Below, in pieces: positions 31,306-38,989 of a stretch of DNA of 44,835 nucleotides. A model generated the notes under the pieces. It ran no database searches, had not been told where the DNA came from, and worked only from the letters and a program-made list of their open reading frames with translations. This DNA is from Azohydromonas lata NBRC 102462 (GTDB lineage: Bacteria > Pseudomonadota > Gammaproteobacteria > Burkholderiales > Burkholderiaceae_C). Every line of letters starts with the position of its first letter. Position 1 is the first letter of the stretch. Both the position numbers and the translations under genes were made by a program. The stretch is taken from contig NZ_BCTC01000054.1 in assembly GCF_001571085.1 (NCBI RefSeq), forward strand, positions 1-44,835. The letters are read 5' to 3'.

Positions 31306-31686
31306 ATGGATCCGCTCTCGAAAGTCCTTCGCACCGGCGCCGACGGTGCCTTGTACTTCTGGTGCCTGGGCTGCGACATGCCGCACTGCGTCATGCATGG
31401 CGCTGGCGGCGGGCCGCGGTGGACGTGGAATGGCGATGCCGACAAGCCGACGCTGTCACCCAGCGTGCTCGTGCAGTGGGACCACCTGAGTCCTGCGGCG
31501 CGCGAGCGCAACGCCGCCTTCTACCAGGAGCACGGCCGGTACATGACGCATATCGAGCTGCCGTACGACGTCCACCACGTCTGCCACACCTTCGTGCGCG
31601 ACGGCCGCATCGAGTACTTGGGCGACTGCACGCACGACCTGGTCAACCAGACCATCGACCTGCCCGAGTTCCCGGAGGGATGGTGA
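31306..31686 (+). CDS. DUF6527-type protein
   Basis: This encodes 126 residues. Start ATG 31306 has AAGGAG 5 nt upstream, overlapping the end of the endolysin gene. It has a Cys-x-x-Cys pair in FWCLGCDMPHC, then WTWNGDADKPTLSPSVLV and VCHTFVRDGRIEYLGDCTHD with further Cys/His, which is the pattern of the small phage DUF6527 family, probably metal-binding. It overlaps by one base with the truncated HNH gene. In related phages the pair DUF6527-HNH sits next to the lysis genes. Confidence 0.8.
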   Translation: MDPLSKVLRTGADGALYFWCLGCDMPHCVMHGAGGGPRWTWNGDADKPTLSPSVLVQWDHLSPAARERNAAFYQEHGRYMTHIELPYDVHHVCHTFVRDGRIEYLGDCTHDLVNQTIDLPEFPEGW

Positions 31687-31859
31687 TGCGCGCGCTGGCG
31701 CTCCTGCTGCTGGCCGCGGCGCCCGCGTGGGGCCAGTACCTGCAGCCGCTGGCGCCGCCGCTGGATCCGCTGGCCGAGACGCGCATCTGCGGCGCACCAG
31801 CGCGGGACGTGCGCGGCGAAATCAAGCGCAGCTCGGCATGGGTCACTTCTCGCCTTTGA
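31686..31859 (+). pseudogene. Truncated HNH endonuclease gene at the prophage right side
   Basis: This encodes only 57 residues. It begins with a signal-peptide-like stretch (MRALALLLLAAAPAWG), then ETRICGAPARDVRGEIKRSSA, the characteristic entry segment of a phage HNH nuclease family (I-C-G-x-P-A-R-D-x-x-G-x-I-K-R-S). After that the frame reads WVTSRL-stop and all catalytic elements (D-H-V/I-I-P-L, the Cys pairs and N) are missing. The break at about 31,838 coincides with an inverted repeat at 31840-31912. I infer loss of the 3' part by deletion or insertion; no intact remainder appears downstream in the window. Confidence 0.65.
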
Positions 31860-31916
31860 TGCTTGGCGCCTACGCCACGGCGCCGCAGATCGTCATTCTC
31901 GAAAGGTGACCCTTTT
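31840..31916 (+). terminator. Branched inverted-repeat structure ending in a T-run
   Basis: GGGTCAC (31840-31846) pairs with GTGACCC (31906-31912). Inside, GGCGCC (31865-31870) pairs with GGCGCC (31879-31884). Five T follow (31913-31917). This may be the terminator of the lysis operon, or the trace of a small inserted element, since it begins where HNH similarity stops. Confidence 0.4.
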
Positions 31917-32184
31917 TGTGCTGGATGCGAGGCCCAACACCGCAGAAATCTCCCGCAGTTGCCATTTGAGTGGTTCGGGGCTGCCGGGCCTCGCGGGCGC
32001 AATTTTAGGGGTGGCCGCTTTTGCGCACTGGCGTCAGCATGAGCTGGTGACGCCGCCCGCGGCGTCATTGCCCTGGAACCCCCTCTACCGGGTGCCTGAG
32101 GCTATGGGAGGGCCACCCCGAAGGGTGATGCACTCGCGCGCACGCACGCCCCACGCTGGCCGTCCCATAACTCTGGAGACGGCA
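31917..32184. other. Gene-free stretch between the lysis region and the PEP-CTERM gene
   Basis: I see no gene here. Codon-like patterns are weak, and the open frame that continues into the PEP-CTERM gene lacks a start with a Shine-Dalgarno before 32185. A small hairpin (CACCC-CGAA-GGGTG) lies at about 32116-32129. Confidence 0.5.
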
Positions 32185-32970
32185 ATGAGACGCAGAAGAA
32201 GAATGGTCTTGGCCGCGGCGGCGCTCGCTGCGGCAGCCGGGCCAGCGCTGGCGGCAGTCAACTCGACCGCAGCCCTCACCAACATCCGCTTCGAGCTGGT
32301 GGATCTGGCGCCCGACGATGGCGTTGATCCGTGGGCCCAGTATGTGAGCGGCGTCAGGGCGACGGCAAAGGTCTACGGCGCGCCGTTCTGCTGGGGCATT
32401 TGCATGATCGACGGCGCGCCCATTGGTGAGCCGGCAGCAGCAAGCGTGAGCAAGGATGGCGGCACAGCCTTCGCTGCGTACTCGGTGACCGGGATGTTCG
32501 CCGGTGGCAGTGCTACGCCCGGCGACGGCATGGCCGGCCGCTACACCGGCCACAGCTGGCTTAAATCCGGCAGCAGCACGCCGCTTTTCCGGCTTGGGGC
32601 GTACACGGGCGTGCGCATCACCGGCGACTATTCGGTGACGGCGACAGCCATGAACGCCGGCGGCCCGCCGGAGCTGTCCGGCGCCTACGTGTTCGGGTAC
32701 GGCGCCCTCGCGGGCGGCTACACCTTGGAGTACGTGCGCGCGTCGTCGGATGGCTCGGACGGCCCGTCCTTTGCGCACGACACCGGCACCTTCTCCATGA
32801 TGTTTAGCAACGACAAGGCGCGCACGGTGGGTGCCTGGGGCGGCCTGCAAGTCGGTGCATTCGGACGCCAGGTGTCACCCATCCCAGAACCGTCCACCTA
32901 CGCCCTCATGGCTGCTGGCCTGGGTGTTGTGGGCGTGGTGGCGCGCCGACGCAGGGCCGACATGGGGTAG
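32185..32970 (+). CDS. PEP-CTERM sorting domain protein, probable prophage cargo
   Basis: This encodes 261 residues. It starts with a basic signal peptide (MRRRRRMVLAAAALAAAAGP, cleavage near ALAAV) and ends with the exosortase sorting signal: PEPSTYALM, a hydrophobic helix and a terminal Arg run (RRRR). The body is beta-rich, Gly/Ser/Ala-rich and has no enzyme motif. Such proteins are exported and processed by exosortase A in exopolysaccharide-producing Proteobacteria. GGAGA precedes the ATG by 5 nt. It lies between the phage lysis genes and the apparent recB junction, so it is inside the element by position. The host must supply an exosortase. Confidence 0.9.
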   Translation: MRRRRRMVLAAAALAAAAGPALAAVNSTAALTNIRFELVDLAPDDGVDPWAQYVSGVRATAKVYGAPFCWGICMIDGAPIGEPAAASVSKDGGTAFAAYSVTGMFAGGSATPGDGMAGRYTGHSWLKSGSSTPLFRLGAYTGVRITGDYSVTATAMNAGGPPELSGAYVFGYGALAGGYTLEYVRASSDGSDGPSFAHDTGTFSMMFSNDKARTVGAWGGLQVGAFGRQVSPIPEPSTYALMAAGLGVVGVVARRRRADMG

Positions 32971-33047
32971 TAGCCAAGCTCAAGGCCGGCCCGTGCGGTA
33001 CGCATTCCCGCGCGCGGGCCGCACGCCTAAATCCCGCAAATCAACTC

Positions 33048-33060
33048 CAAGCCTTTGATT
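33048..33060 (-). promoter_or_regulatory. IHF-consensus site near the prophage end
   Basis: On the minus strand AATCAA-AGGC-TTG (33060-33048) matches the IHF consensus W-ATCAA-N4-TTR exactly. It lies in a short AT-rich stretch (about 33030-33073), unlike the surrounding GC-rich DNA, and within about 15-25 bp of the recB junction. This fits an attP arm region. Confidence 0.5.
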
Positions 33061-33070
33061 AACAAGGATT

Positions 33071-33091
33071 TCAACTGCCCCACAGGGGCAG
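33071..33091. other. Probable attachment-site junction (prophage / recB 5' end)
   Basis: CTGCCCC-ACA-GGGGCAG (33075-33091) is a perfect 7-bp inverted repeat made by the recB codons L-P-L-W-G-S on the minus strand. recB similarity stops here, so the crossover of a tyrosine recombinase could lie in this palindrome. The matching left attachment site is outside the window. Confidence 0.5.
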
Positions 33092-33118
33092 CCGCAGGGC
33101 GTCCAGCAGCTCACTCAT
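33071..33118 (-). pseudogene. recB: recB 5' remnant (first 15 codons)
   Basis: The ATG (33118-33116) overlaps the recC stop (ATGAGTGA), the usual coupling of recC and recB. The frame reads MSELLDALRLPLWGS and then stops. RecB proteins of this group begin this way (D-A-L-R-L-P-L-x-G-S) and continue directly into the Walker A region, which is absent here. The sequence changes to AT-rich phage-like DNA right after the Gly-Ser codons. The rest of recB should lie on the far side of the prophage. Confidence 0.7.
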
Positions 33119-36100
33119 CGCCATCTTCCCCGGCGGCGCCGTCGTCGTTGCGCAGCACGCTCACGCCGGTGCGGGCCCAGGCGGCCAGCGGGCCGTAGAG
33201 CTGCGGGGCAAGGTCGGCGAAGCGGCCGTCCTGCGCCAGCGTTTCGAAGTCGGGGTACAGGCGCGCCAGGCAGGGCTCATGGCCTTCAGGCGCCACGGGG
33301 CTGAAGCCACCGCCCTCGTACACCTCGGCCGCCTTGTCCGGCTTGTTCTCGGCCACGAAGGCCAGCGCCGTGCGGCAGGCCAGGGGCAGCGGCGCCTGCA
33401 TGCCCAGCCGCCACAGCGACAGCAGCACGCGCAGGGTCTCGGCGGCCTCGGCCTGCGGCAGCGGCTGCAGCGCCAGCACGGCGTCGCGCGAGACGATGCG
33501 CCCAAGCAGCGGCACGCCGCAGGCGCTGGCCACGAGCTGGCGCACCCAGTCGTCCACGAGCTTGTCGGCCCGCGCCGCGCCTTTTTTTTGCAGCACGCTG
33601 GGCGACAAGCGCAACTGCAGCGGGCCGCCGCTGCCCGCGCGCAGCTCGGTCAGCCAGTCCTCCAGGCGCACGCCGCCGTGCTCGAAGCTCAGCGCCTCCT
33701 TGGGCGCGGCCTGCGCGTGTTCGCGCTGCAGGTGCAGCCACTGCCGGTGCATCCACTGCGCGGGGCGCAGCAGCTCGTCGCGCTGGCGCTCGCCCAGGGC
33801 GTTCATGGGCAGGCGGCCGCTGCGCTGGATGCGCTGGGCGCGGCGGGCGATGTCCGCGGCCGTGCAGTGGTGGGCGTCGGCCAGCAGCTCGCTGATGAGC
33901 GTCCAGGCCTCCAGGCCGTTGACGCCGAAGGGCTCGTCGTCCTCGCTGGCGGACTCGGCCTCCTTGAAATTCACGTTCAGGCGGCGCAGGAAGTACTCCG
34001 ACACCGGGTTCTTCACGAAGGCGGCCAGGCGCGAGACGGTGAGCACTGGAGACTCGGCCTCCAGACCCGGCGCCGCGGTCCCCGCTGCCGCCCCTTCCGC
34101 CGTCCCTTGTGCCGTTCCCATGGCCGCCCCCGCTGCCGCCTCGCCGGCATGGTGCGCGGCGCGCCACTCGCGCGCCCACGTGCGCAGGCCGTGCGGGCTG
34201 GCCTCGAAGTAGCGGCGGCTGAAGGGCTGCAGCGGGTGCTCCACGGTGAGCTGGCGCGCCGTGTGTTCGCCCCAGCCGGCATCCAGGTAGTCGCGCAACT
34301 GGGCAATGAGCACCGAGGGCGGCTGCTCGCTGTTGTCGCGCACGCTGCGCCCGCTCCAGCTCATGTAGAGCTTGCGGCGCGCGGACAGCAGCGCCTCCAG
34401 CATGAGGTAGCGGTCGTCGTCGCGGCGCGAGCGGTCGCCGGGGCGGCGCTGGCCGGGCAGGGCCATGAGGTCGAAGTCGGCGCGGTGGGTGCGGCGCGGG
34501 TAGTCGCCGTCGTTCATGCCCAGCAGGCACACCACCTCGAACGGGATGGCGCGCATGGGCATGAGGGTGCAGAAGGTGACGCCGCCGTCCAGGAAGCGGC
34601 GGCGCAGCGTGGGCTCGTCCAGGCCGGTGAGCCAGCCCTCGCGCAGTACGTCCAGCGGCACGGCCTCCTCGAAGCTCGCGGCCTGGCAGGCTTCCAGCCA
34701 GCCCTGCAGCGCTTCCTGCGCCAGGCCGAGCTGCCGGCGCTCGGCCTCGTCCGACGGGTCGAAGAACGTGTCGAGCAGCTTCCTCGCGTGCTCGGCCCAT
34801 TGCAGCGGCGTGGCGTCGGCCGCGGCCAGCTCGTGCCAGCGGTGCAGCTCATCGACCAGCACGGCCAGCGAGCCCGCCACGGCCGCCTCCAGGCCGCCGA
34901 CCTCGCCGTAGGCCTCGATCTCGTCCCAGGCCGCGCCCTCGCCCGCGGCGTAGCCCAGCAGCATGCGGCGCAGGCCGAACACCCAGGTGTTCTGGCTGCC
35001 GCAGGCCTCAAGGCCCAGCGCGGCGCGGTGCCCGGCGTCCAGGCCCCAGCGCACGCCGGCGCCCGTCAACCATTGGCCGATGCGGGGCAGCTCGTCCTCG
35101 GTGACGTCGAAGCGGCGGGCCAGGGCGGGCACGTCCAGCAGGTCGCGCACCTCGGTGAGCCGGCAGCGCTGGCGCGGCAACCTCAGCAGCCACTCCAGGG
35201 CCACGAACAGCGGGACGTGGCCGCGCTGCTGCAGGTCGGCGATGCCGTAGGGGATGTGGCGCGCGTCGCCCGCGCCGTACTGGCCGAAGACGGCGCGGAT
35301 GTTGGGCGCGAAGCGGTCGATGTCCGGGACCATGACCAGGATGTCGCGCGGGCGCAGCGGCCCGCCGCCCGGCGGCTCGGCCAGCAGTTGCAGCAGCGCG
35401 TCGTGCAGCACCTCCACCTCGCGCTGCGCGCTGTGGGCGACGTGAAAGACGATGGAGCGGTCACCCTCGGCCACGCCGCGGCGCGGGTGCTCGGCGGTGG
35501 GCAGCAAGTCGCGTATGGCGGCCTGCACCTGGGTGAGCAGGGAGCCGGGGGCGCCGTCGCCGGCGTCGAACAGGTCGATGCGCGGCAGGGTGGTTTCGCG
35601 GCCCAGCGCGTGGTCGTCGAAGGCGTCGAGCTGGCGGACGAAGTCGCGGCCCTGGCGGCCCCAGGCGGCCAGCAACTGGTGGGAGTGCGCGTGCATCTCC
35701 TCCAGCGACACGGCGGCCAGCTCGCGCTCGCCGCGGCATTGGAAGCGCCGGCGCTGCAGCTGCAGCAGCTCGCGCCCGTCGATGATGTCGGCCCAGTGGT
35801 ACTGGCAGGGGTTCACGACCGCCAGCAGCACCTGCGTGTGGCGCGAGAGCGCGGAGAGGGCTTCGAGCATCTGCATGGGCAGCTGCGACAGGCCGAACAC
35901 CACCACGCGGCGCGCCACGGGGCTGCGCGGCGCCTGGCCGCTGTGCAGCGCGGCCAGGAAGCGGCGGTGGATGTGCGGGCGCACGGCCAGGCGCTCCTCG
36001 TCCGTCAGCTCCTGCAGCAGCTCGCGCCAGAGGGTGCTTTGCCAGCGCTGCTCGTCCGGCACGGCGACGAGCTCGCCGTCGGCGCGCTGGAGCTGGTCGC

Positions 36101-36578
36101 GCCCGGCGCCCCAGATTTCCAGCCAGTCGGCGCGGTGCACTTGGTACTGGTCGTACAGGTCGGCCAGGCGGCGCGCGAGCTGCAGGCGCCGGCCCACGTC
36201 GCCGCCGTCCAGAAAGCGCGCCAGCGGGGCGAACTCGGGGCGTTCGAGCTGGCGCGGCAGCAGCCGCATGAGGCGCCAGGTGAGGGGAATCTCGTCCAGC
36301 GGCGACTGTGCCGGCACGCTTTGGCGGCCCAGCACCTGGCGGTAGCTGCGCCAGAGAAAGCGCGCGGGCAGTTCCACCCGCGCCGCGGCGCACACGCCTT
36401 GTGCTTGGGCCAGGGCCATCTTCAGCCACTCGGCCACGCCGTTGCTCTGGACGAGAAAGACCTCCGCCTCCAGCGGCGCCAGCGGCTGGCTCTGCAGCCA
36501 ACTGACCACCGTCTCCTTGAGCATTTCAAGCCGGTTGCCATGGAGCACCATCAAACCCGTGCCGATTTCGGCGCTCAT
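33111..36578 (-). CDS. recC: Exodeoxyribonuclease V gamma subunit RecC
   Basis: This encodes 1155 residues, slightly longer than E. coli RecC (1122). Start ATG 36578 has GGAGG 8 nt upstream; a longer frame to 36623 lacks this. Recognisable parts are the N-terminal LMVLHGNRLEMLKETVVSWL, the helicase-like early domain with VFGLSQLPMQMLEALSAL, the LGMNDGDYPRRTHRADFDLM segment and the SWSGRSVRDNSEQPPSVLI region, both hallmarks of RecC. RecC scans the unwound strand for Chi in RecBCD. A low-complexity Ala/Gly insert (about residues 820-850) is unusual. recB, which should follow, is broken after its first codons. Confidence 0.96.
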   Translation of the reverse strand: MSAEIGTGLMVLHGNRLEMLKETVVSWLQSQPLAPLEAEVFLVQSNGVAEWLKMALAQAQGVCAAARVELPARFLWRSYRQVLGRQSVPAQSPLDEIPLTWRLMRLLPRQLERPEFAPLARFLDGGDVGRRLQLARRLADLYDQYQVHRADWLEIWGAGRDQLQRADGELVAVPDEQRWQSTLWRELLQELTDEERLAVRPHIHRRFLAALHSGQAPRSPVARRVVVFGLSQLPMQMLEALSALSRHTQVLLAVVNPCQYHWADIIDGRELLQLQRRRFQCRGERELAAVSLEEMHAHSHQLLAAWGRQGRDFVRQLDAFDDHALGRETTLPRIDLFDAGDGAPGSLLTQVQAAIRDLLPTAEHPRRGVAEGDRSIVFHVAHSAQREVEVLHDALLQLLAEPPGGGPLRPRDILVMVPDIDRFAPNIRAVFGQYGAGDARHIPYGIADLQQRGHVPLFVALEWLLRLPRQRCRLTEVRDLLDVPALARRFDVTEDELPRIGQWLTGAGVRWGLDAGHRAALGLEACGSQNTWVFGLRRMLLGYAAGEGAAWDEIEAYGEVGGLEAAVAGSLAVLVDELHRWHELAAADATPLQWAEHARKLLDTFFDPSDEAERRQLGLAQEALQGWLEACQAASFEEAVPLDVLREGWLTGLDEPTLRRRFLDGGVTFCTLMPMRAIPFEVVCLLGMNDGDYPRRTHRADFDLMALPGQRRPGDRSRRDDDRYLMLEALLSARRKLYMSWSGRSVRDNSEQPPSVLIAQLRDYLDAGWGEHTARQLTVEHPLQPFSRRYFEASPHGLRTWAREWRAAHHAGEAAAGAAMGTAQGTAEGAAAGTAAPGLEAESPVLTVSRLAAFVKNPVSEYFLRRLNVNFKEAESASEDDEPFGVNGLEAWTLISELLADAHHCTAADIARRAQRIQRSGRLPMNALGERQRDELLRPAQWMHRQWLHLQREHAQAAPKEALSFEHGGVRLEDWLTELRAGSGGPLQLRLSPSVLQKKGAARADKLVDDWVRQLVASACGVPLLGRIVSRDAVLALQPLPQAEAAETLRVLLSLWRLGMQAPLPLACRTALAFVAENKPDKAAEVYEGGGFSPVAPEGHEPCLARLYPDFETLAQDGRFADLAPQLYGPLAAWARTGVSVLRNDDGAAGEDGDE

Positions 36579-36984
36579 GTGGCCGACCTCCGTAACCCGT
36601 TCTTCCACGCGCCGCCGGCCCACTGCCGACGACTGGATATTTTCGCAGGGGGCAACACCGCCGGCCGTGCCCGATGTCTCGTTTTCGCCTCAAGGCCCGC
36701 CTGCGCGGCAGGCCCTTGAGGCCCAAGCGCACGAAAGCGCTTGAAAGCGTTCAGCAACGCCCACGGCGGCACGGCCCCCGCGCATTTTCCGGCTGCCGGG
36801 ATTCGGCAACCTGAAAAATGCCTGAGCTACCGGGTTGGCCGTTTCGAAGGCCCGGCGGCCGCCATTTACGGTTGTGCTGCTTGAATCGAAAGCCGCCAAG
36901 ACCGATTTGCTGCGGCCCTGCCATATTCCGCAAATCCCCAGAATTCGCAGGCCATGGCGGCGCAAGCGTTTGAGCTATCAAAGC
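36579..36984. other. Intergenic region upstream of recC
   Basis: No supported gene. Several short frames cross it, but none has a Shine-Dalgarno plus family resemblance. It should hold the recC promoter on the minus strand. A segment at about 36,901-36,930 (ATTTGCTGCGGCCCTG and CCATATT) resembles one at about 39,012-39,040, hinting at a diverged repeat. Confidence 0.4.
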
Positions 36985-37009
36985 AAAAAGCCCCGCACGA
37001 GGCGGGGCT
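36985..37009 (-). terminator. Rho-independent terminator of the H-NS-family gene
   Basis: On the minus strand AGCCCCGC and GCGGGGCT form an 8-bp stem with a 5-nt loop, followed by T5. It lies 50 nt after the stop of the 37060-37380 gene. Confidence 0.85.
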
Positions 37010-37059
37010 GATAACGCGGCCGGTGTGGGACCGCGGGTGATTCAGGATTGGAACCTGGA

Positions 37060-37380
37060 TCAGGCCTTGATGGCCAGATCGTCCAGCGACTTGCCGCTTT
37101 CCAGGGCTTCGGTAACCCACTTCGGCTTCAGGCCGCGACCAGTCCAGGTCTTGCCGGAGGCCGGATCCTGATACTTGGGGGCGACGGTGCCGGTTTTGCC
37201 ACCGGTTTCGCCCTTTTTGCTGCCGCGAGCATTGCTGGTCAGGTCTTCGACGCTCAGGTTGTTCTGAGCCATCAATTCCTTGATGGTGTTGATCGCTTCA
37301 GAGCGCGAATTCTCTTGCAGTTGCTTGATCTGACGCTCGAGGTCTTCGCGCTGCTTCAGAAGGTCTTGGATGTTTGCCAT
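37060..37380 (-). CDS. H-NS family nucleoid-associated protein
   Basis: This encodes 106 residues. The N-terminal coiled coil (NIQDLLKQREDLERQIKQLQ) dimerises, a charged linker rich in Lys and Gly follows, and the C-terminal DNA-binding motif is intact (YQDPASGKTWTGRGLKPKWV, about residues 70-89). H-NS proteins coat AT-rich, often foreign, DNA and silence it. AAGG lies upstream of the ATG at about 10 nt. It is monocistronic with its own terminator. The gene-poor, relatively AT-rich stretch upstream (37381-39932) could be one of its targets, which is inference. Confidence 0.95.
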   Translation of the reverse strand: MANIQDLLKQREDLERQIKQLQENSRSEAINTIKELMAQNNLSVEDLTSNARGSKKGETGGKTGTVAPKYQDPASGKTWTGRGLKPKWVTEALESGKSLDDLAIKA

Positions 37381-38750
37381 ACGCTTTGCACCTTAGGTGA
37401 ATGTCTTGGACATTTCTGATCTGTAGCGACTTGCCTTCACCGTAACTCGACGTACCGAGTACTTACCATGTTGCCGGCGGGTTGCGAAACCTGCCGGGGA
37501 CTTTGGAGAACTCCTGGAGGCCGGTATGTTCGGTTCGGCATTGCGCGGAACGAATAATGCCACAACTGCGCTAACTACGAAGCCGCTGCATCAAAAAATT
37601 TTCAGTGCATCTGCATTGATTGCATTGATGAGAACCTGCCTTCACTTACAACGATGGGCACATACCCGATTCCTGGACGGTGCCGATCTCCGCAGGACCT
37701 GAGTATGAATCCCGGTTCCCGAGTCGGCCTGGGGCGGGTTGGGTGGGTTGCCGCCATGTTTGGAAGGCGAGAAGCCGGCACGCAGTTGCTGCAAGCCGTG
37801 CCGGGAAAGCGGGGATTTCCAACTGAATTTCAAGCGTGAGCGCAGGGCATGGCAGCGGTGCCTGATTTCAGTTCCCGGCCCTCTTTGAGGTCCACCGTGA
37901 ATACGGCCTTGGCTGACCCTGGCGCATTCAGCAAGTACAGGGTTTGCCGCTGTGTGTCACAGGCCCATGAAAAGAATCATGCCGTGACAAAGACACGCTG
38001 CGGTCGTATTGCCTGCCCGTCGCCCATGCCGGTCTCATTTCGGAATGCGCCGATTCCACAAGCTGCGTGAGGAAACTTGTCCGGCATCAGCCGTGCTTCC
38101 CGCGCATTACCAAGACCGGCCGCATGCCGAGACGCGGGGCGCGCGTGATTTGCCCTGCGCCTTCGCAGTGGATGAATTCGTCGCACAGGCGGCTTAAAGG
38201 TCGGACACCATTGAGCCATCATTCTTGATTCAAATACCGCAGCACTTTCTGCCGATTCCGTGCCGGCCTGTTCGACCGTCATCGGCAACAAACTGGCTCC
38301 CCGACCCTCCCCTGTTTCTGGGGAGGCACACAGCAGCCTCAGAGGGGACCTCTCCACCGCAAGTCCGGATATTGGAAACAATTTGTAATCAAAACGATGT
38401 TTTTCCGGATTTAAACGCCCGGGAAGAAAACTTTCGCCGAGCCGGTGAGGGTTGCGCCTTTTGTGAAGTTCTTCACGCCAACCTTAAAGCCGGGAGCACT
38501 GTGGCGAAATGTTCGTGCCGGAGTTTTGAGCATTCAGCTTGATCCGATCCGTGGCGGCTGCTAGGCGCGGACCCATAAGCGTTTGCAACGCGGGCAGCAC
38601 AGAACGTCACACATTAACAACGGCTTCAGCTCAGAACGATCGGCTACCTCCCGATACTTGTTGGCAACGCGTGCGGCAAGGGATGCACGGGGGAGGCGAA
38701 GCGTCGCGCATCCCAATTCCGGGCAGCTTGCACGCCAGCAGCAAGGACGC
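37381..38750. other. Gene-poor stretch upstream of the H-NS-family gene
   Basis: About 1.4 kb in which I can support no gene. Base composition is less GC-rich than the neighbouring genes, all frames are broken into short pieces without family resemblance, and GCCGG-type words recur. The first ~250 bases should include the H-NS-family promoter, with an A/T-rich piece (AAAAAATTTTC near 37,590). It may be decayed DNA, an unrecognised RNA locus or regulatory DNA. Confidence 0.45.
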
Positions 38751-38761
38751 GGAGGAAACCC

Positions 38762-38989
38762 ATGCGCCGCATGGATACAAGGGCCTGGACGGCCGGCTTC
38801 ATGGCCGGCGAAGTTTTCGCCGGCAACTGCCCATACACGCATGGTTCGTTCGAGGCGCTGGATTGGTTCGGCGGCTGGATTGAAGGTGCAACAAATGCAC
38901 TGGGCCGCGACGAATCTTCGGATGTCCCATCTTCCCTGGGCTCCACGACGGAACGGCAATCCACGGCCTGGCAACTTTTGCGCCATTGA
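38762..38989 (+). CDS. Ribosome-modulation-factor (Rmf/CrpP)-like small protein
   Basis: This encodes 75 residues. GGAGG lies 6 nt before the ATG. The pattern A-W-T-A-G-F-M-A-G, NCPYTHGS and LDWFGGWIEGA matches the Rmf core (G-x-x-A-G ... C-P-Y ... W-x-x-G-W-x-E) with spacing close to that of E. coli RMF (55 aa); the C-terminal ~25 residues are extra. RMF dimerises 70S ribosomes into inactive 100S particles in stationary phase. The basic N-terminus of true RMF is only partly present, so CrpP-like or other functions are possible. It stands alone in a gene-poor region. Confidence 0.6.
   Translation: MRRMDTRAWTAGFMAGEVFAGNCPYTHGSFEALDWFGGWIEGATNALGRDESSDVPSSLGSTTERQSTAWQLLRH

Noticed and set aside
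33075-33091. Hairpin as a terminator of recC
   Set aside because: The stem is encoded by conserved recB codons and has no clear T-run on the minus strand.
33279-36719. 1146-codon open frame on the plus strand opposite recC
   Set aside because: It mirrors recC codon structure in GC-rich DNA, has low-complexity Arg/Ala/Gln/His-rich product and no family resemblance.
36690-36965. 91-codon minus-strand frame between recC and the H-NS gene
   Set aside because: No ribosome-binding site or recognisable motif, and its composition matches the non-coding stretches nearby.
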